DNA from: Spirochaetaceae bacterium | GTDB lineage: Bacteria > Spirochaetota > Spirochaetia > SZUA-6 > Fen-1364 | Assembly: GCA_003141795.1 (NCBI GenBank) | Contig: PLNO01000036.1 | Coordinates: 1-11,583 of the forward strand | Direction of reading: 5' to 3' | DNA length: 11,583 nt | In this document: positions 1 through 7,837 of the stretch, one piece after another | Numbering within the stretch: the stretch's first letter is position 1 | Layout: each line of letters starts with the position of its first letter | Translations under genes and position numbers: made by a program | The notes under the pieces: generated by a model | Told to the model about the DNA's origin: nothing | Databases searched by the model: none | Seen by the model: the letters and a program-made list of their open reading frames with translations, nothing else

Positions 1-518
1 GATTGACGTCACGCTTCCCCTCGGCCCCGGAAGCCGCTCTCGCGGCGGGGCGCGTATCGCAGGCCGTGCTCGCCCCAGGCCCGGACGCTCTTGCGCCAGG
101 CGAGGCATCGTCGACCCCGCCGGCGTCGCCGGCCGGGGGGACTGCGACCGCAGCACAGTCAGCGACGGAGCCGACGCAGCCTCCCGCCGTGGTGCAACCG
201 GCGCAACCCGCCACGCAGCCCCCGACAGCGCAACCCGCTGCGTCTGCCGCACAGCCCGCTGTGCCTGCCGCCACGCAGCGTGTCAGCCCGAGCTTCTCCG
301 TTCAGGCGGGATCGTTTCAGATGAAAGAAAACTCCGACGACCTTGTAGCGGAGCTTACGAAGAGGGGATTCACCCCGGTGGTGGTTGAGGAGAGCGCGCA
401 GGGGAAGCACCGCTTCCGGGTTCTCGCGGCCGCAGGGCTTCCCCCTGATCAGGCAAAGGCGGTTCTCTTGAAGCTCTCCCAGGCCGGGTTCAGCGGATTC
501 CTCGTCACCGACAAATAG
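1..518 (+). CDS. SPOR-domain protein, C-terminal part (5' end outside window)
   Basis: The reading frame is open from the window edge to a TAG at 516-518, so this is the 3' end of a longer gene; the TTG at position 3 is only the first start-like codon seen. The visible part begins with roughly 90 residues of very Pro/Ala/Gln/Thr-rich linker with repeated QPA-like units. A compact C-terminal domain of about 75 residues follows, starting FSVQAGSF and ending FSGFLVTDK. The FxVQxGSF opening and the pattern of two alternating beta-alpha units match the SPOR family. SPOR domains bind denuded peptidoglycan glycan strands at septa, usually on an extracytoplasmic tail anchored by an N-terminal membrane segment; such an anchor would lie upstream, outside this window. 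It converges on the lipoprotein gene with only 9 bp between stop codons. The domain call is firm; the full protein identity is unknown. Confidence 0.85.
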   Translation, partial: LTSRFPSAPEAALAAGRVSQAVLAPGPDALAPGEASSTPPASPAGGTATAAQSATEPTQPPAVVQPAQPATQPPTAQPAASAAQPAVPAATQRVSPSFSVQAGSFQMKENSDDLVAELTKRGFTPVVVEESAQGKHRFRVLAAAGLPPDQAKAVLLKLSQAGFSGFLVTDK

Positions 519-536
519 CTCTGAGCGCTATTTTTT
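513..536. terminator. Candidate hairpin terminator between convergent genes
   Basis: A perfect 7-bp inverted repeat, AAATAGC at 513-519 and GCTATTT at 527-533, encloses a 7-nt loop. A run of six T at 531-536 overlaps and follows the right arm on the plus strand. It would serve as a Rho-independent terminator for the SPOR gene. On the minus strand the tail is only TTTG, so it would be weak for the lipoprotein operon. The hairpin includes both stop codons. The stem is short and AT-rich, so confidence is moderate. Confidence 0.45.
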
Positions 537-2069
537 GGCGGTGTTCTGATCCTGCTCAAGGGAGAGGGCGTCGCCGTTTGCGTCCTCATACCCGTTCACC
601 GTAAGACGGATCGGTGAGAGGGTGAGAACCCGCACGTTGCGCTGCGGCTCTTTTCTTTCCTTGTAGTCCACGAGCCATGAGACGATTTTGTCCCTGCTCT
701 GGCCATGGAAACGCGTCGTCATGACGGGGTGCCCTCCCAGAGAAAAGAGAACGAACGTGCCGGAACGCTGGCCCGCCGCGTCCGACCAGACAAGGGACGG
801 CGCCGTGAATGTCACGGCGAGGCCCTGATTCCCCAGATACCTGCCGGTCAGGGAGAGATTCAGCATCGATATCTGGGAATCCAGCCTGCCCAGGAGCTTG
901 GCGCGAATATCCTCGGTGACGCGCGTATAGGTCGCCGAGGGGGACTCTCCCGATTCGTTTCCGATGATCTCCACCGTTATGGTGGTCGGGCTGTCCACGT
1001 TGATGGAGAAGGTTCGAATCAACCGGATCTGGAGCACGGTGGCGTTCTCTCCGATCGCACGCATCCGGTTGTAGATCGTGCGTTGCGATTCGCGCCAGAT
1101 GTAGGCCTCCTGCGTGTTCCCCGACAGGAGGGAGATCGTGCGGTTCTGGGTATTGAAGTCGATGATCGAGCCATAGGTGTCAGGGTCCTTGCCGTTTTTG
1201 GCCGGGATGACCTGCACCCAGGAGCCGGAGATGAACTGCTCGAAGGCATCTTCGCCCGAGCTCGTGTACAGCGCTTTCAGCTGGGCCTGCTGGACCTCTT
1301 CACCGGGGATTTTCTCGGCTGCACCCGGAACGTAACGGTTTTCCTTGTCGTTCCACGTGTAGCGGATGCGCACGAGGTCCATGACGTTTTGCGAATCAGG
1401 ATCGCGCAGGTACGCTACGACGGGGAAGCTCGCGCCCGGTTTCTGGTCCGTGGAGTAGCTGTCGGGCCTGTCAGCCTCCTCGATGGAAATCTCGTCGGCG
1501 ACGAGCTGGCAGACCGGTTTGTAGGAAAGCCCCTTGCCCTGGACCGGCGGCAGCGGGCGGAAAACGTCGAGCGTGAGCTTGCCCGCCTCGTTCATTCCTG
1601 TCGCCACGATCTCCATGCGATGGTCCCCGACGAGATCGCGCAACGCGAGGTTGAAAACCCGGCTGTCGGTGGCATTCGTCGCGGATTCCCAGCTCTGGTA
1701 ATAGTAGGTGCCACGGGCCCGGTCCGAATCGGCGAGCAGAATGCGAACCGGCGAGCCGACGTCGTCCAGCCGCTTCACCGCGATGACCTGTTCCTCGTCC
1801 GGATCAGAGTCGAGGTTGGCATTCATGACCTGCAGCACCGTGTCGCCCGGCTCGATGGAGATGCGCGGACGATTCGCCGCCGCGGCGGCCTGCGAATCCG
1901 CTGCAGCGACCGCGGCCACGGGCGCCGAGCCTCCCAGCGGTTGCGGAACGATGCGGATCACTCCCTGCGTGGACGGCCCTCCGCGCTGGCAGGAGGCGAT
2001 GAGCGCGGCCAGCACCAGGGTGCAGCACGTCCTCGATACGGTGGAAAGAAGCCTTTGCTTTGATGTCAC
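528..2069 (-). CDS. Pallilysin-like (Tp0751-like) lipoprotein with FG-GAP-like N-terminal region
   Basis: The chosen start is GTG at 2069-2067. It overlaps the upstream DHH gene stop as GTGA, has GAGGA at 2084-2080, and places a clean lipoprotein signal at the N-terminus: a basic stretch, a hydrophobic core and the lipobox IASC with Cys27. The open frame extends 21 codons further, but that extension would ruin the signal peptide. The protein has 513 residues. An Ala-rich linker follows the Cys. Next come segments resembling FG-GAP/VCBS beta-propeller repeats (NANLDSDPDEEQV near 83-95, and LRDLVGDHRMEIV near 143-155). From about 275 to 470 it resembles, from memory, the lipocalin-like domain of T. 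pallidum Tp0751: GSWVQV, then DFNTQNRTI, then QEAYIW, then a conserved Ile/Arg-rich strand. Tp0751 is a vascular adhesin reported to be a metalloprotease. Its HEXXH position aligns here with DSPTTITV (359-366), so that motif is absent. Expected location is the envelope. It is the last gene of the minus operon. Confidence 0.75.
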   Translation of the reverse strand: MTSKQRLLSTVSRTCCTLVLAALIASCQRGGPSTQGVIRIVPQPLGGSAPVAAVAAADSQAAAAANRPRISIEPGDTVLQVMNANLDSDPDEEQVIAVKRLDDVGSPVRILLADSDRARGTYYYQSWESATNATDSRVFNLALRDLVGDHRMEIVATGMNEAGKLTLDVFRPLPPVQGKGLSYKPVCQLVADEISIEEADRPDSYSTDQKPGASFPVVAYLRDPDSQNVMDLVRIRYTWNDKENRYVPGAAEKIPGEEVQQAQLKALYTSSGEDAFEQFISGSWVQVIPAKNGKDPDTYGSIIDFNTQNRTISLLSGNTQEAYIWRESQRTIYNRMRAIGENATVLQIRLIRTFSINVDSPTTITVEIIGNESGESPSATYTRVTEDIRAKLLGRLDSQISMLNLSLTGRYLGNQGLAVTFTAPSLVWSDAAGQRSGTFVLFSLGGHPVMTTRFHGQSRDKIVSWLVDYKERKEPQRNVRVLTLSPIRLTVNGYEDANGDALSLEQDQNTAKK

Positions 2070-3046
2070 GTGAAATACGTCCTCAGCATGTCCAGCACGA
2101 TGTGCTTTGTGTGTTCGATCGATTCCTTGCACTTGAAACCCGCCGCGGTTTTGTGCCCGCCCCCCCCGAAGGACTGCGCAATCTCGGCGACGTTGATGTC
2201 GCCTTTCGATCTGAGAGAGCAGCGCAGAACGCCCTCCAGATTCTCCTTGAAGAAAACAGACACGCGGATGTCCTCGCTCTTGAGGGGGATGTTGATGAGC
2301 TGGTCCGCCTCTTCGTAGTTCGCCCCGGATTCGCTGATCATGTCACGACGCAGTGTCAGTATCGCGACATGGGCGTCGTATCCAAGCTCGAGGGTCGAGA
2401 GCACGCGCGATTGCAGGACGAGCGCGGAAATGGAATTGCTCTCGTAGACCTTCGAGTAGACGAAGTTCGGCTCGACCCCCGCGGCGACGAGATCGCGCGC
2501 GATTCCGAAGGTGAGCGCCGTGGTCTTCGGGTAGATGAAGGAGCCGGTGTCGTAGACGATGCCAGTGAAGAGCGCCTGCGCTATGGCGAAGTCGATGGTG
2601 ACGTTCAGCTCCCTCAGGAGCTGATAGAGGATTTCCGCGGTGGAGGAGGCGCTCTTCTGAATGAAGTTCCCGGCCAGCACGTCGTCCTCTTTCTCGTGAT
2701 GGTCGATGATGAAATATTCGCGCACCCTCGGCAGGACCATTGTCGCGATCTGGCCGATGTTGTTCACGTCGTTGGTGTCGAGCATGAGAAGCGCGTAGTC
2801 GCCGATATCGGCGGGCAGCTGATCCTCCCGCTCCAGCACGCACACGGCCTGATCCATGTCGAGGAAAGCGAACTTGCGCGGGGTCGGATCGGCGTTGAAG
2901 ATCAGCGCCTCCTTGCCGAGGCTGCGCAAAGCGTGGGCCATCGCGCATTCGCTGCCGATGGCGTCCCCGTCGGGCGTCTCGTGCGCCGTGATGATGAAGC
3001 GGCGCGTTCGGGTGAGGAAATCGATGGTGGATTCGAATCCCTTCAC
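2066..3046 (-). CDS. DHH/DHHA1 phosphoesterase, NrnA-like (oligoribonuclease / pAp phosphatase type)
   Basis: The start is GTG at 3046-3044, overlapping the preceding gene's stop as GTGA, with GGAG at 3057-3054. The frame stays open upstream to 3616, but that part is only a shadow of the neighbouring gene. The product has 326 residues, close to the usual 310-330 for NrnA. All DHH-family metal motifs are present: AHETPDGDAIGSE (H22, D26, D28), LMLDTND (D90), IIDHHEK (D115-H116-H117) and GIVYDTGSF (D166). The C-terminal DHHA1 glycine-rich motif GGGGHKTAAGF is at about 294-304. Family members bind two Mn ions and hydrolyse short oligoribonucleotides (nanoRNA), pAp, or the linear products of cyclic dinucleotides such as pApA. 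The choice among these substrates cannot be made from the sequence. It should be cytoplasmic and active. It sits third in the minus operon between a nucleotidyltransferase-like gene and the lipoprotein gene. Confidence 0.9.
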   Translation of the reverse strand: MKGFESTIDFLTRTRRFIITAHETPDGDAIGSECAMAHALRSLGKEALIFNADPTPRKFAFLDMDQAVCVLEREDQLPADIGDYALLMLDTNDVNNIGQIATMVLPRVREYFIIDHHEKEDDVLAGNFIQKSASSTAEILYQLLRELNVTIDFAIAQALFTGIVYDTGSFIYPKTTALTFGIARDLVAAGVEPNFVYSKVYESNSISALVLQSRVLSTLELGYDAHVAILTLRRDMISESGANYEEADQLINIPLKSEDIRVSVFFKENLEGVLRCSLRSKGDINVAEIAQSFGGGGHKTAAGFKCKESIEHTKHIVLDMLRTYFT

Positions 3047-4203
3047 GCCGAATCTCCGGCCCGTGCCGCGTGGTCGTCGAGCACGCTCGTGCCCTTGCGG
3101 AGTACCTTGAGCTTTTTCAGGGAGCTCTGGGAGATCCCGGGAGCAACATAGCTTGCCGCCTCGGCGCGAAAACCGTTCGGGATGTCGGCGTTCGTGCCGA
3201 TCACCGTAAGCCCGTCCCTGATCTGCGAGGGGAAGTCCGTGTTCTTCATGGTCGATGCCTTGGCACCGATGGCGCAGTTGTCCCCGATGTTCGGCGACGG
3301 ACGGGGCACCTCCGCGGTGAAGGGCAGGATGAGGGAGTGATGGATTTCCGTCCCGCTGCCGATGCGGTTGCCGCTCAGGATCACGGAATGGGAGACCATG
3401 GCATTGCGTCGGATCACCACATTGGGGAAGATTATGGAATCTTCCACGACGCCCTCGATCTCCACGCCCGACGCGATCCAGGAGTTCCGCGCGATGCCGC
3501 GCTCCGCGATGTGGGATTCGGCGCCCCGGTCTGCAAGCTCGGGAAACCGGGAGACGGCGGAATGAAACCGTGGGCTCTCCGAATTGGAAACGACCCAGAT
3601 GTTGTTGGCGTAGCATTCCATGAGATCGTTCTGGAAGAGGAGCTCACCGGCCACGTCCTCGATGAGATCGATCGAGGAGTGGAGCAATCCCTCGAAGAGG
3701 CTCTCCCTGAGGCGCGTTTTCCCGGAGTCGTGCTGGGCGGCTTTGGCCAGCAGCCCGGCCAGATGCGTCCTGCTGGTGAAGTACATCTCCACGGGCGTTC
3801 GCGACACCGACAGTTTTACCAGCTGATCCCCTGAACCCTCGATTTTCTCTTTCAGCAGGGAGGGCTCGACGATGAACACCGAGGACAGCCCGGCGATGAC
3901 GACCCTTTCCGCCGGGGAGGCTTCCACCATGCGGGAGAGCTCGGCGAGCCCGTTCTCCAGAATGTGTACGCGCGCAACGGATTTCTTCCATCGCGAGGAC
4001 AGGGTGAGCTGCGCAGCCCGCGAGTATTCGTCGAGCACGATCGTGACGTCGACCTCCGCGTCCTTGCCGAAGCTCGCGAGCATGAAATCGACAAGGCAAT
4101 GGTTGCCCCAGAACGGAAGCAGAGAGAAGTGGAATCCATCATCGAAACCGGGCAGCCGTTGCAGCGGCCCGACGTCGAGGAGAAAGACGGACGTGGAGCT
4201 CAG
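3043..4203 (-). CDS. Degenerate GlgC/GlgD-like nucleotidyltransferase with left-handed beta-helix; probable CTG start
   Basis: The first ATG in frame is at 4083-4081, but it has no ribosome site. The frame just upstream of it encodes LLPFWGNHCLVDFMLAS, which matches the PFGGRYRxIDFxLSN motif near the N-terminus of ADP-glucose pyrophosphorylases. The frame is open back to a TGA at 4236-4234, with no ATG, GTG or TTG. The best start is therefore CTG at 4203-4201, 1 nt after the VWA stop, with AAGGAAAG at 4222-4215. That gives 386 residues, the normal GlgC/GlgD length. Residues about 228-355 form the hexapeptide-repeat beta-helix (EDSIIFPNVVI, SHSVIL, RIGSGTEI, then the closing DGLTVIGTNADIPNG). 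The catalytic GxGxRL loop is altered (VGPLQRL), so activity is doubtful. It may be a non-catalytic GlgD-like or sugar-nucleotide-binding regulatory protein. No glycogen gene lies nearby. If the CTG start is wrong, the protein would be 346 residues from the ATG. Confidence 0.75.
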   Translation of the reverse strand: MSSTSVFLLDVGPLQRLPGFDDGFHFSLLPFWGNHCLVDFMLASFGKDAEVDVTIVLDEYSRAAQLTLSSRWKKSVARVHILENGLAELSRMVEASPAERVVIAGLSSVFIVEPSLLKEKIEGSGDQLVKLSVSRTPVEMYFTSRTHLAGLLAKAAQHDSGKTRLRESLFEGLLHSSIDLIEDVAGELLFQNDLMECYANNIWVVSNSESPRFHSAVSRFPELADRGAESHIAERGIARNSWIASGVEIEGVVEDSIIFPNVVIRRNAMVSHSVILSGNRIGSGTEIHHSLILPFTAEVPRPSPNIGDNCAIGAKASTMKNTDFPSQIRDGLTVIGTNADIPNGFRAEAASYVAPGISQSSLKKLKVLRKGTSVLDDHAARAGDSA

Positions 4204-4204
4204 G

Positions 4205-5599
4205 CTACTTCTGACTTTCCTTCGACTGGACCTTCATCGTGAGAGCCTTGCCGTTTTCCGCCTTGAAGGGGAACGACTTCCCGCGCGCCTCAGGGGGAAC
4301 TTCTTTCACCTTGGGGAAGCGTTCCTGCTTGAGGATCCGCAGGAGGACCTTGCCGTCCTTGATGCCGAACGATGCGAAAGATTTCGCGTTCCTCTTCAGG
4401 ACGAGGGTGAATGCACCGGCGTTCTCATTGAGGTACAGCTCCTTGCCGGAAGAAAGCGTAATGGGATCGTCACCAACGGGCTCGTCCTCGATGAGAAGGC
4501 CGAACTTCACGGGCTTGCCCTTCGTAAGCCTCCAGATGAGGACCACGATAAGCGCCACGACGATCAAAAGCAGCACGATGCCCGCGATGAAGAAGGGGAG
4601 GTAGTTCATCAGCACGCCGTTCACGGTGAGGGTCACCGTGTCTTCCGTGGGAGTGAATCGTTCAGGCGACGAGAAGGAGAACACGAGCGTGCCCGAAGAG
4701 TTACCCGGAGGCAGCACATCAATGAAGCGCACGGGGATTTTCACGTCCGTCGTCGCGTCCTTCTTGATGGTGACCGTGAAGGGCGCGGAAAGAACCCACG
4801 GGATGTAACGGGTGCCGACACGGGCGGTGATGTCGCTCACCGTGATGTGAGCGTCCCCGGCGAGGCCCGAGGACTTCAGCTTCATGGAGATCGTGCTGGA
4901 CCCACCTCGGCCGATGGGGCTCACGGAGATGGGCCCGAGGATGGAAGCGGCGCCAAACAGCGCTCCGGTGGTCGTGGTGAGATTGTTGACCGTGAGGTTG
5001 TTGGTGATCTCTCCGTAGGAGCCCTGGAGCTCCTTGGCGAGGTCCCTCGCCGCCGTGTCCGTTCCGATGCCGAGGATCATCACCTTCCAGCCTTTTTCCT
5101 GGATCGTTTTGGTGTTGGCGAGGAACTCATGGTTGAAGAGGCCGTTCTTCGAGTAATACTTGCTTCCCGGGGGTGCTTCCTGGATCCCGTCAGTCAGGAG
5201 GAGCACATACTTCTCCTTGCCGTCCTTGGACCGGCTATCGATCTGTGCCTTGACTGCGTCCAGCGCATTCCCTATATCTGTGAAACGTCCATTACCTCTA
5301 ATTTTTAGGATCTGACTTTTCAGAGCTTGTTTGGATGCTGCGTCGCCGATTTCCTGGGAGACGACGACATCGGCCTTTCCGTAGAACGCGACGACAACGA
5401 GGAAGTCGCCGGGGATCAACAGCTGGTCGACGATGTAAGAGTTGAGCCAGCCTTCGACCGAGCCGATCTTGGTCTCCATCGAGAGGGACTTGTCCAGAGC
5501 GACGATGACATCGATAGTATCCTTCCGTGTGTCAGCAAAGAGCGGAGTTGCCAGAAGGATGCAGAGCGCTGCGCTCAAAAGACATTTCGAAGCCTTCAT
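4205..5599 (-). CDS. Exported VWA-domain protein with one membrane anchor (Tp0750-like context)
   Basis: ATG at 5599-5597 is preceded by GGGAGG (5610-5605) at good spacing. The product has 464 residues. Residues 1-22 are a typical signal peptide ending PLFA. A von Willebrand factor A domain follows, with a complete MIDAS metal site: DKSLS (D36, S38, S40), T107 in RFTDIG, and D137 in LLLTDGIQE. Beta-rich sequence runs from about 210 to 330. A hydrophobic helix is at about 336-357, followed by basic WRLTKGK, and then a predicted cytoplasmic tail of about 105 residues with no recognised family. Likely topology is periplasmic or extracellular VWA, one membrane pass and a cytoplasmic tail. MIDAS domains bind protein ligands through a divalent metal. 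In T. pallidum the VWA protein Tp0750 is encoded beside pallilysin and near cfpA, which is the basis for the comparison; this protein appears about twice as long. It is the first gene of the minus operon and divergent from cfpA. No convincing minus-strand promoter was found in the 139-bp gap. Confidence 0.87.
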   Translation of the reverse strand: MKASKCLLSAALCILLATPLFADTRKDTIDVIVALDKSLSMETKIGSVEGWLNSYIVDQLLIPGDFLVVVAFYGKADVVVSQEIGDAASKQALKSQILKIRGNGRFTDIGNALDAVKAQIDSRSKDGKEKYVLLLTDGIQEAPPGSKYYSKNGLFNHEFLANTKTIQEKGWKVMILGIGTDTAARDLAKELQGSYGEITNNLTVNNLTTTTGALFGAASILGPISVSPIGRGGSSTISMKLKSSGLAGDAHITVSDITARVGTRYIPWVLSAPFTVTIKKDATTDVKIPVRFIDVLPPGNSSGTLVFSFSSPERFTPTEDTVTLTVNGVLMNYLPFFIAGIVLLLIVVALIVVLIWRLTKGKPVKFGLLIEDEPVGDDPITLSSGKELYLNENAGAFTLVLKRNAKSFASFGIKDGKVLLRILKQERFPKVKEVPPEARGKSFPFKAENGKALTMKVQSKESQK

Positions 5600-5677
5600 T
5601 GTGCCCTCCCTTTTTGGAATAATTTACTTGTAGGATGCACCAGAATTGGATAAAATGGAAGAGAGAAAAAAAAGTGC

Positions 5678-5706
5678 TTTACACGGTTTGGCTTTTGTGC
5701 TCTACT
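5678..5706 (+). promoter_or_regulatory. Sigma70-type promoter for cfpA
   Basis: TTTACA at 5678-5683 (5 of 6 to TTGACA) and TCTACT at 5701-5706 (4 of 6 to TATAAT) are separated by exactly 17 bp. An A-rich tract (5664-5673) lies just upstream and could act as an UP element. The start of transcription would fall near 5713, giving a leader of about 25 nt. Confidence 0.65.
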
Positions 5707-5726
5707 AGGTCGGAATAAACCGAGAA

Positions 5727-5732
5727 AAGGAG
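5727..5732 (+). promoter_or_regulatory. Strong ribosome binding site of cfpA
   Basis: AAGGAG lies 6 nt before the ATG at 5739 in an A-rich unstructured context. This near-perfect site, with the promoter just upstream, fits a very abundant structural protein and fixes the start codon. Confidence 0.8.
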
Positions 5733-5738
5733 ACTTCA

Positions 5739-7790
5739 ATGGCTGCTATAGACCTTCCGAAAAGCCCGAATGTGTTCCATCCGGAAAAGCCGAGCGCCGT
5801 AGGTTCCCGAAATTCACTCGCTCAGGAGTTCCGTGATCAGCAGGCTGAAGTCGATCTCCTGATGAGCGAGGAAGTCGACAAGGTGATGAACCACATCACC
5901 TCCAAGCTTCCCAAGGAAGTCGCTGAGAAGCTCGACATCATGGGCGGTCTGAAGGAGAAGCTGTACAACTACTTCAACCAGAACTACCAGAACATGTTCA
6001 ACCGCTTCATGGTCACCTCCGAGGACGAGATGGTGAAAAAGGTCAGGAACTTCATCGACAAGGAAGAGATGAAGACCCTGTCCCGCTACACCCCGAAGGA
6101 GATCGCGGCACTCCTGGATCAGGTCGGCGGTATCGACAAGTTCAATACGGGTGAGATCGAGAAATCCATCGTGAACATGTACGGTCACCTCCAGGGCCAC
6201 ATCCAGAGGGGCGTGAATGACCTGGAGAACGTGACCAACTCCCTGCTCCGCCAGAAGACGGACGTCGGCGCGTTCATCCGCGGTGAGAACGCCTATTCGA
6301 TCGTCAAGTGCTCCTTCAAGGACAGCGCGTTCAAGCCGAAGACCGTCACCGACGTGAAGCTCTCCGTCAACATCCTCGACTCGGAGCTCATCAGCCCGAT
6401 CTTCCACTATCAGGTCACCGTCGAGTTCCTCGTGAAGGATCTCATCTCCAAGAACATCCTCGACCTGATCGACAAAGAGATCGAAAAGCTCAAGGACACG
6501 GTCGTGGACGAGGGGCGTGAAGAGCTGAGCGACGGAGAGATCCTCTTCGAAAAGATGAAGAGGGTGGAGAAGTTCACCTCCGACGACAAGGACGATGCCC
6601 GCTCCAAGAGGTACGGGTTCTTCGCCAAGGCGCTCATGGACAAGATCGAGGGCCTGCGCGCGGAGATCGACCCCGAAGAGTACGACCCGGTGAACATCCG
6701 TGAGAACCTGAAGCGGATCATCGACATAGAGAACATCAGGAACCGCGGTTTCAACACCGCCATCAACTCCATCACCTCCATCCTGGACACCTCCAAGATG
6801 GGCTATCAGCACGTGGAAAACCTCAAGAACGCACGCGAGCTCATCCTCCGCGAATACGAGGACACCGATGATGCCCACCTGCCCGACGAGCGCTACGCCA
6901 TCCGCCTGAAATATTACGATCAGGCGCAGCTCACCGAAGAGCGCAAGGCCTACGACGTTCAAGCCAAGAGCTTCGAGGTGGAAGTGCAGCACGTGTGGGA
7001 CGTGCTGGAGATGGTGTACGACGACTCCAAGTTCATGAAGGGCGTGGTGGACTTCGACGATCTCTCCCGCAGGATGAAGGGCAAGATCAAGAGGAGGATC
7101 AAGGCGAAGACCGGCGATCCTCTGTATGAAGACATCGAGCGCAGCTGGACAGAGGTCACGTTCGTGAAGCCGGGCGACACGGACGTCGAACGGATGAACC
7201 GGACCTACATCTCTGAAAAGGACGATCTGAAGAAACGCATCATCCTCATGAGGGAGAAGCTCCAGAGGCTGTACAACTTCCGCTATCCCATCCAGCGCCG
7301 GGTCATCGAAGAGAGGATCATGTTCCTGGAGAAGCAGTTCCTCAGGTTCGAATACCTCATCAACCCGTACCACATCCAGCCGGGGCTCCTCCTCGACGTG
7401 AACATCACGTCCATCAAGAGGAAGAAAGCCACCCTGGACGGAATGGCAAACGTGTTGAACGAGTTCCTCTACGGCGTCTCCAAGGGCTTCCAGGACGCTG
7501 CATTCGCCTCGTTCTCCCGCCGCCGCTCGACTGTCCGCGCGGATATCGCCCAGTCCTTCTCCGCAACGGCACAGGAAGTTCCGGCAGGGACGGTTCCTGA
7601 GGCGGCAAGCGGAAAGAAGTCCGAGTATCTTGATATGCTGAACGTGCCTGCGAACACGGCCGCTTCCAGCAAGGCAGCCGAGCAGGGAGTGGTTGACGTC
7701 GCACCCAAGCGGCGTGGAAGGCCCGCCAAGGCGGCCAAGAGAGGACGCCCCCGCAAGGGCGGCCAGGACGTGGGACTGAGAGAAATCTGA
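5739..7790 (+). CDS. cfpA: Cytoplasmic filament protein A (CfpA)
   Basis: The 683-residue product matches CfpA in size (about 79 kDa, 678 residues in T. pallidum from memory). Its overall character also fits: soluble, no signal peptide, no membrane segment, highly charged and mostly helical. Its neighbours, a Tp0747-like gene and a ppdK gene, match too. CfpA is the sole known protein of the ribbon-like cytoplasmic filaments that run along the inner membrane under the periplasmic flagella in treponemes and affect chromosome partition and cell division. The N-terminus holds [22 protein letters not shown]. Long helical, coiled-coil-prone stretches lie around 230-330, 370-430 and 490-540. After about residue 600 the sequence becomes a low-complexity Ala/Pro/Lys tail. 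That tail carries two AT-hook-like cores, RGRP at 659-662 and RGRP at 668-671 ([17 protein letters not shown]). I do not know whether this tail is general in CfpA. The start is set by AAGGAG. It is the first gene of the plus operon, with a hairpin directly after the stop. No nucleotide-binding motif is visible. Confidence 0.85.
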   Translation: MAAIDLPKSPNVFHPEKPSAVGSRNSLAQEFRDQQAEVDLLMSEEVDKVMNHITSKLPKEVAEKLDIMGGLKEKLYNYFNQNYQNMFNRFMVTSEDEMVKKVRNFIDKEEMKTLSRYTPKEIAALLDQVGGIDKFNTGEIEKSIVNMYGHLQGHIQRGVNDLENVTNSLLRQKTDVGAFIRGENAYSIVKCSFKDSAFKPKTVTDVKLSVNILDSELISPIFHYQVTVEFLVKDLISKNILDLIDKEIEKLKDTVVDEGREELSDGEILFEKMKRVEKFTSDDKDDARSKRYGFFAKALMDKIEGLRAEIDPEEYDPVNIRENLKRIIDIENIRNRGFNTAINSITSILDTSKMGYQHVENLKNARELILREYEDTDDAHLPDERYAIRLKYYDQAQLTEERKAYDVQAKSFEVEVQHVWDVLEMVYDDSKFMKGVVDFDDLSRRMKGKIKRRIKAKTGDPLYEDIERSWTEVTFVKPGDTDVERMNRTYISEKDDLKKRIILMREKLQRLYNFRYPIQRRVIEERIMFLEKQFLRFEYLINPYHIQPGLLLDVNITSIKRKKATLDGMANVLNEFLYGVSKGFQDAAFASFSRRRSTVRADIAQSFSATAQEVPAGTVPEAASGKKSEYLDMLNVPANTAASSKAAEQGVVDVAPKRRGRPAKAAKRGRPRKGGQDVGLREI

Positions 7791-7806
7791 AGTTAACGGG
7801 GAACTG

Positions 7807-7837
7807 AATGGTGACCCCCCCGGGGGTCACCATTTTC
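7807..7837 (+). terminator. Strong hairpin after cfpA, likely partial terminator
   Basis: AATGGTGACCCC (7807-7818) pairs with its complement ending ACCATT (7823-7834), giving a 12-bp GC-rich stem with a loop of about 4 nt. It is followed by a short, interrupted T tract, TTTTCATTT if the last two stem bases are counted. The stem is very stable but the T tract is poor. The next gene's ribosome site begins at about 7848, so no promoter fits after the hairpin. It probably reduces, rather than stops, transcription into the next genes, and may protect the 3' end of cfpA mRNA. Confidence 0.75.

Noticed and set aside
705..2063. Plus-strand open frame of 452 codons opposite the lipoprotein gene
   Set aside because: The minus strand has a lipobox signal, a coupled start and family-like sequence. 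The plus frame is Arg/Gly/Asp rich with no recognisable domain.
2060..3151. Plus-strand open frame of 363 codons opposite the DHH gene
   Set aside because: The minus strand carries every DHH/DHHA1 motif in order; the plus frame is their complement.
3047..3616. N-terminal extension of the DHH frame to an ATG at 3616
   Set aside because: The extra 190 residues are Arg/His/Gly/Pro-rich, overlap the GlgC/GlgD-like coding frame and precede a well placed GTG with a Shine-Dalgarno site.
3872..5308. Plus-strand open frame of 478 codons across the VWA and GlgC-like genes
   Set aside because: It crosses two real minus-strand genes and shows no motif; it is a high-GC shadow.
5600..5700. Search for a minus-strand promoter for the VWA operon
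   Set aside because: AT-rich hexamers such as TAAATT and TACAAG exist, but none has a matching -35 box at 16-18 bp, so no promoter is claimed.
5814..7373. Minus-strand open frame of 519 codons opposite cfpA
   Set aside because: It is antisense to a well supported gene with promoter and ribosome site. Its composition (Val, Leu, Asp and His excess) is a shadow pattern.
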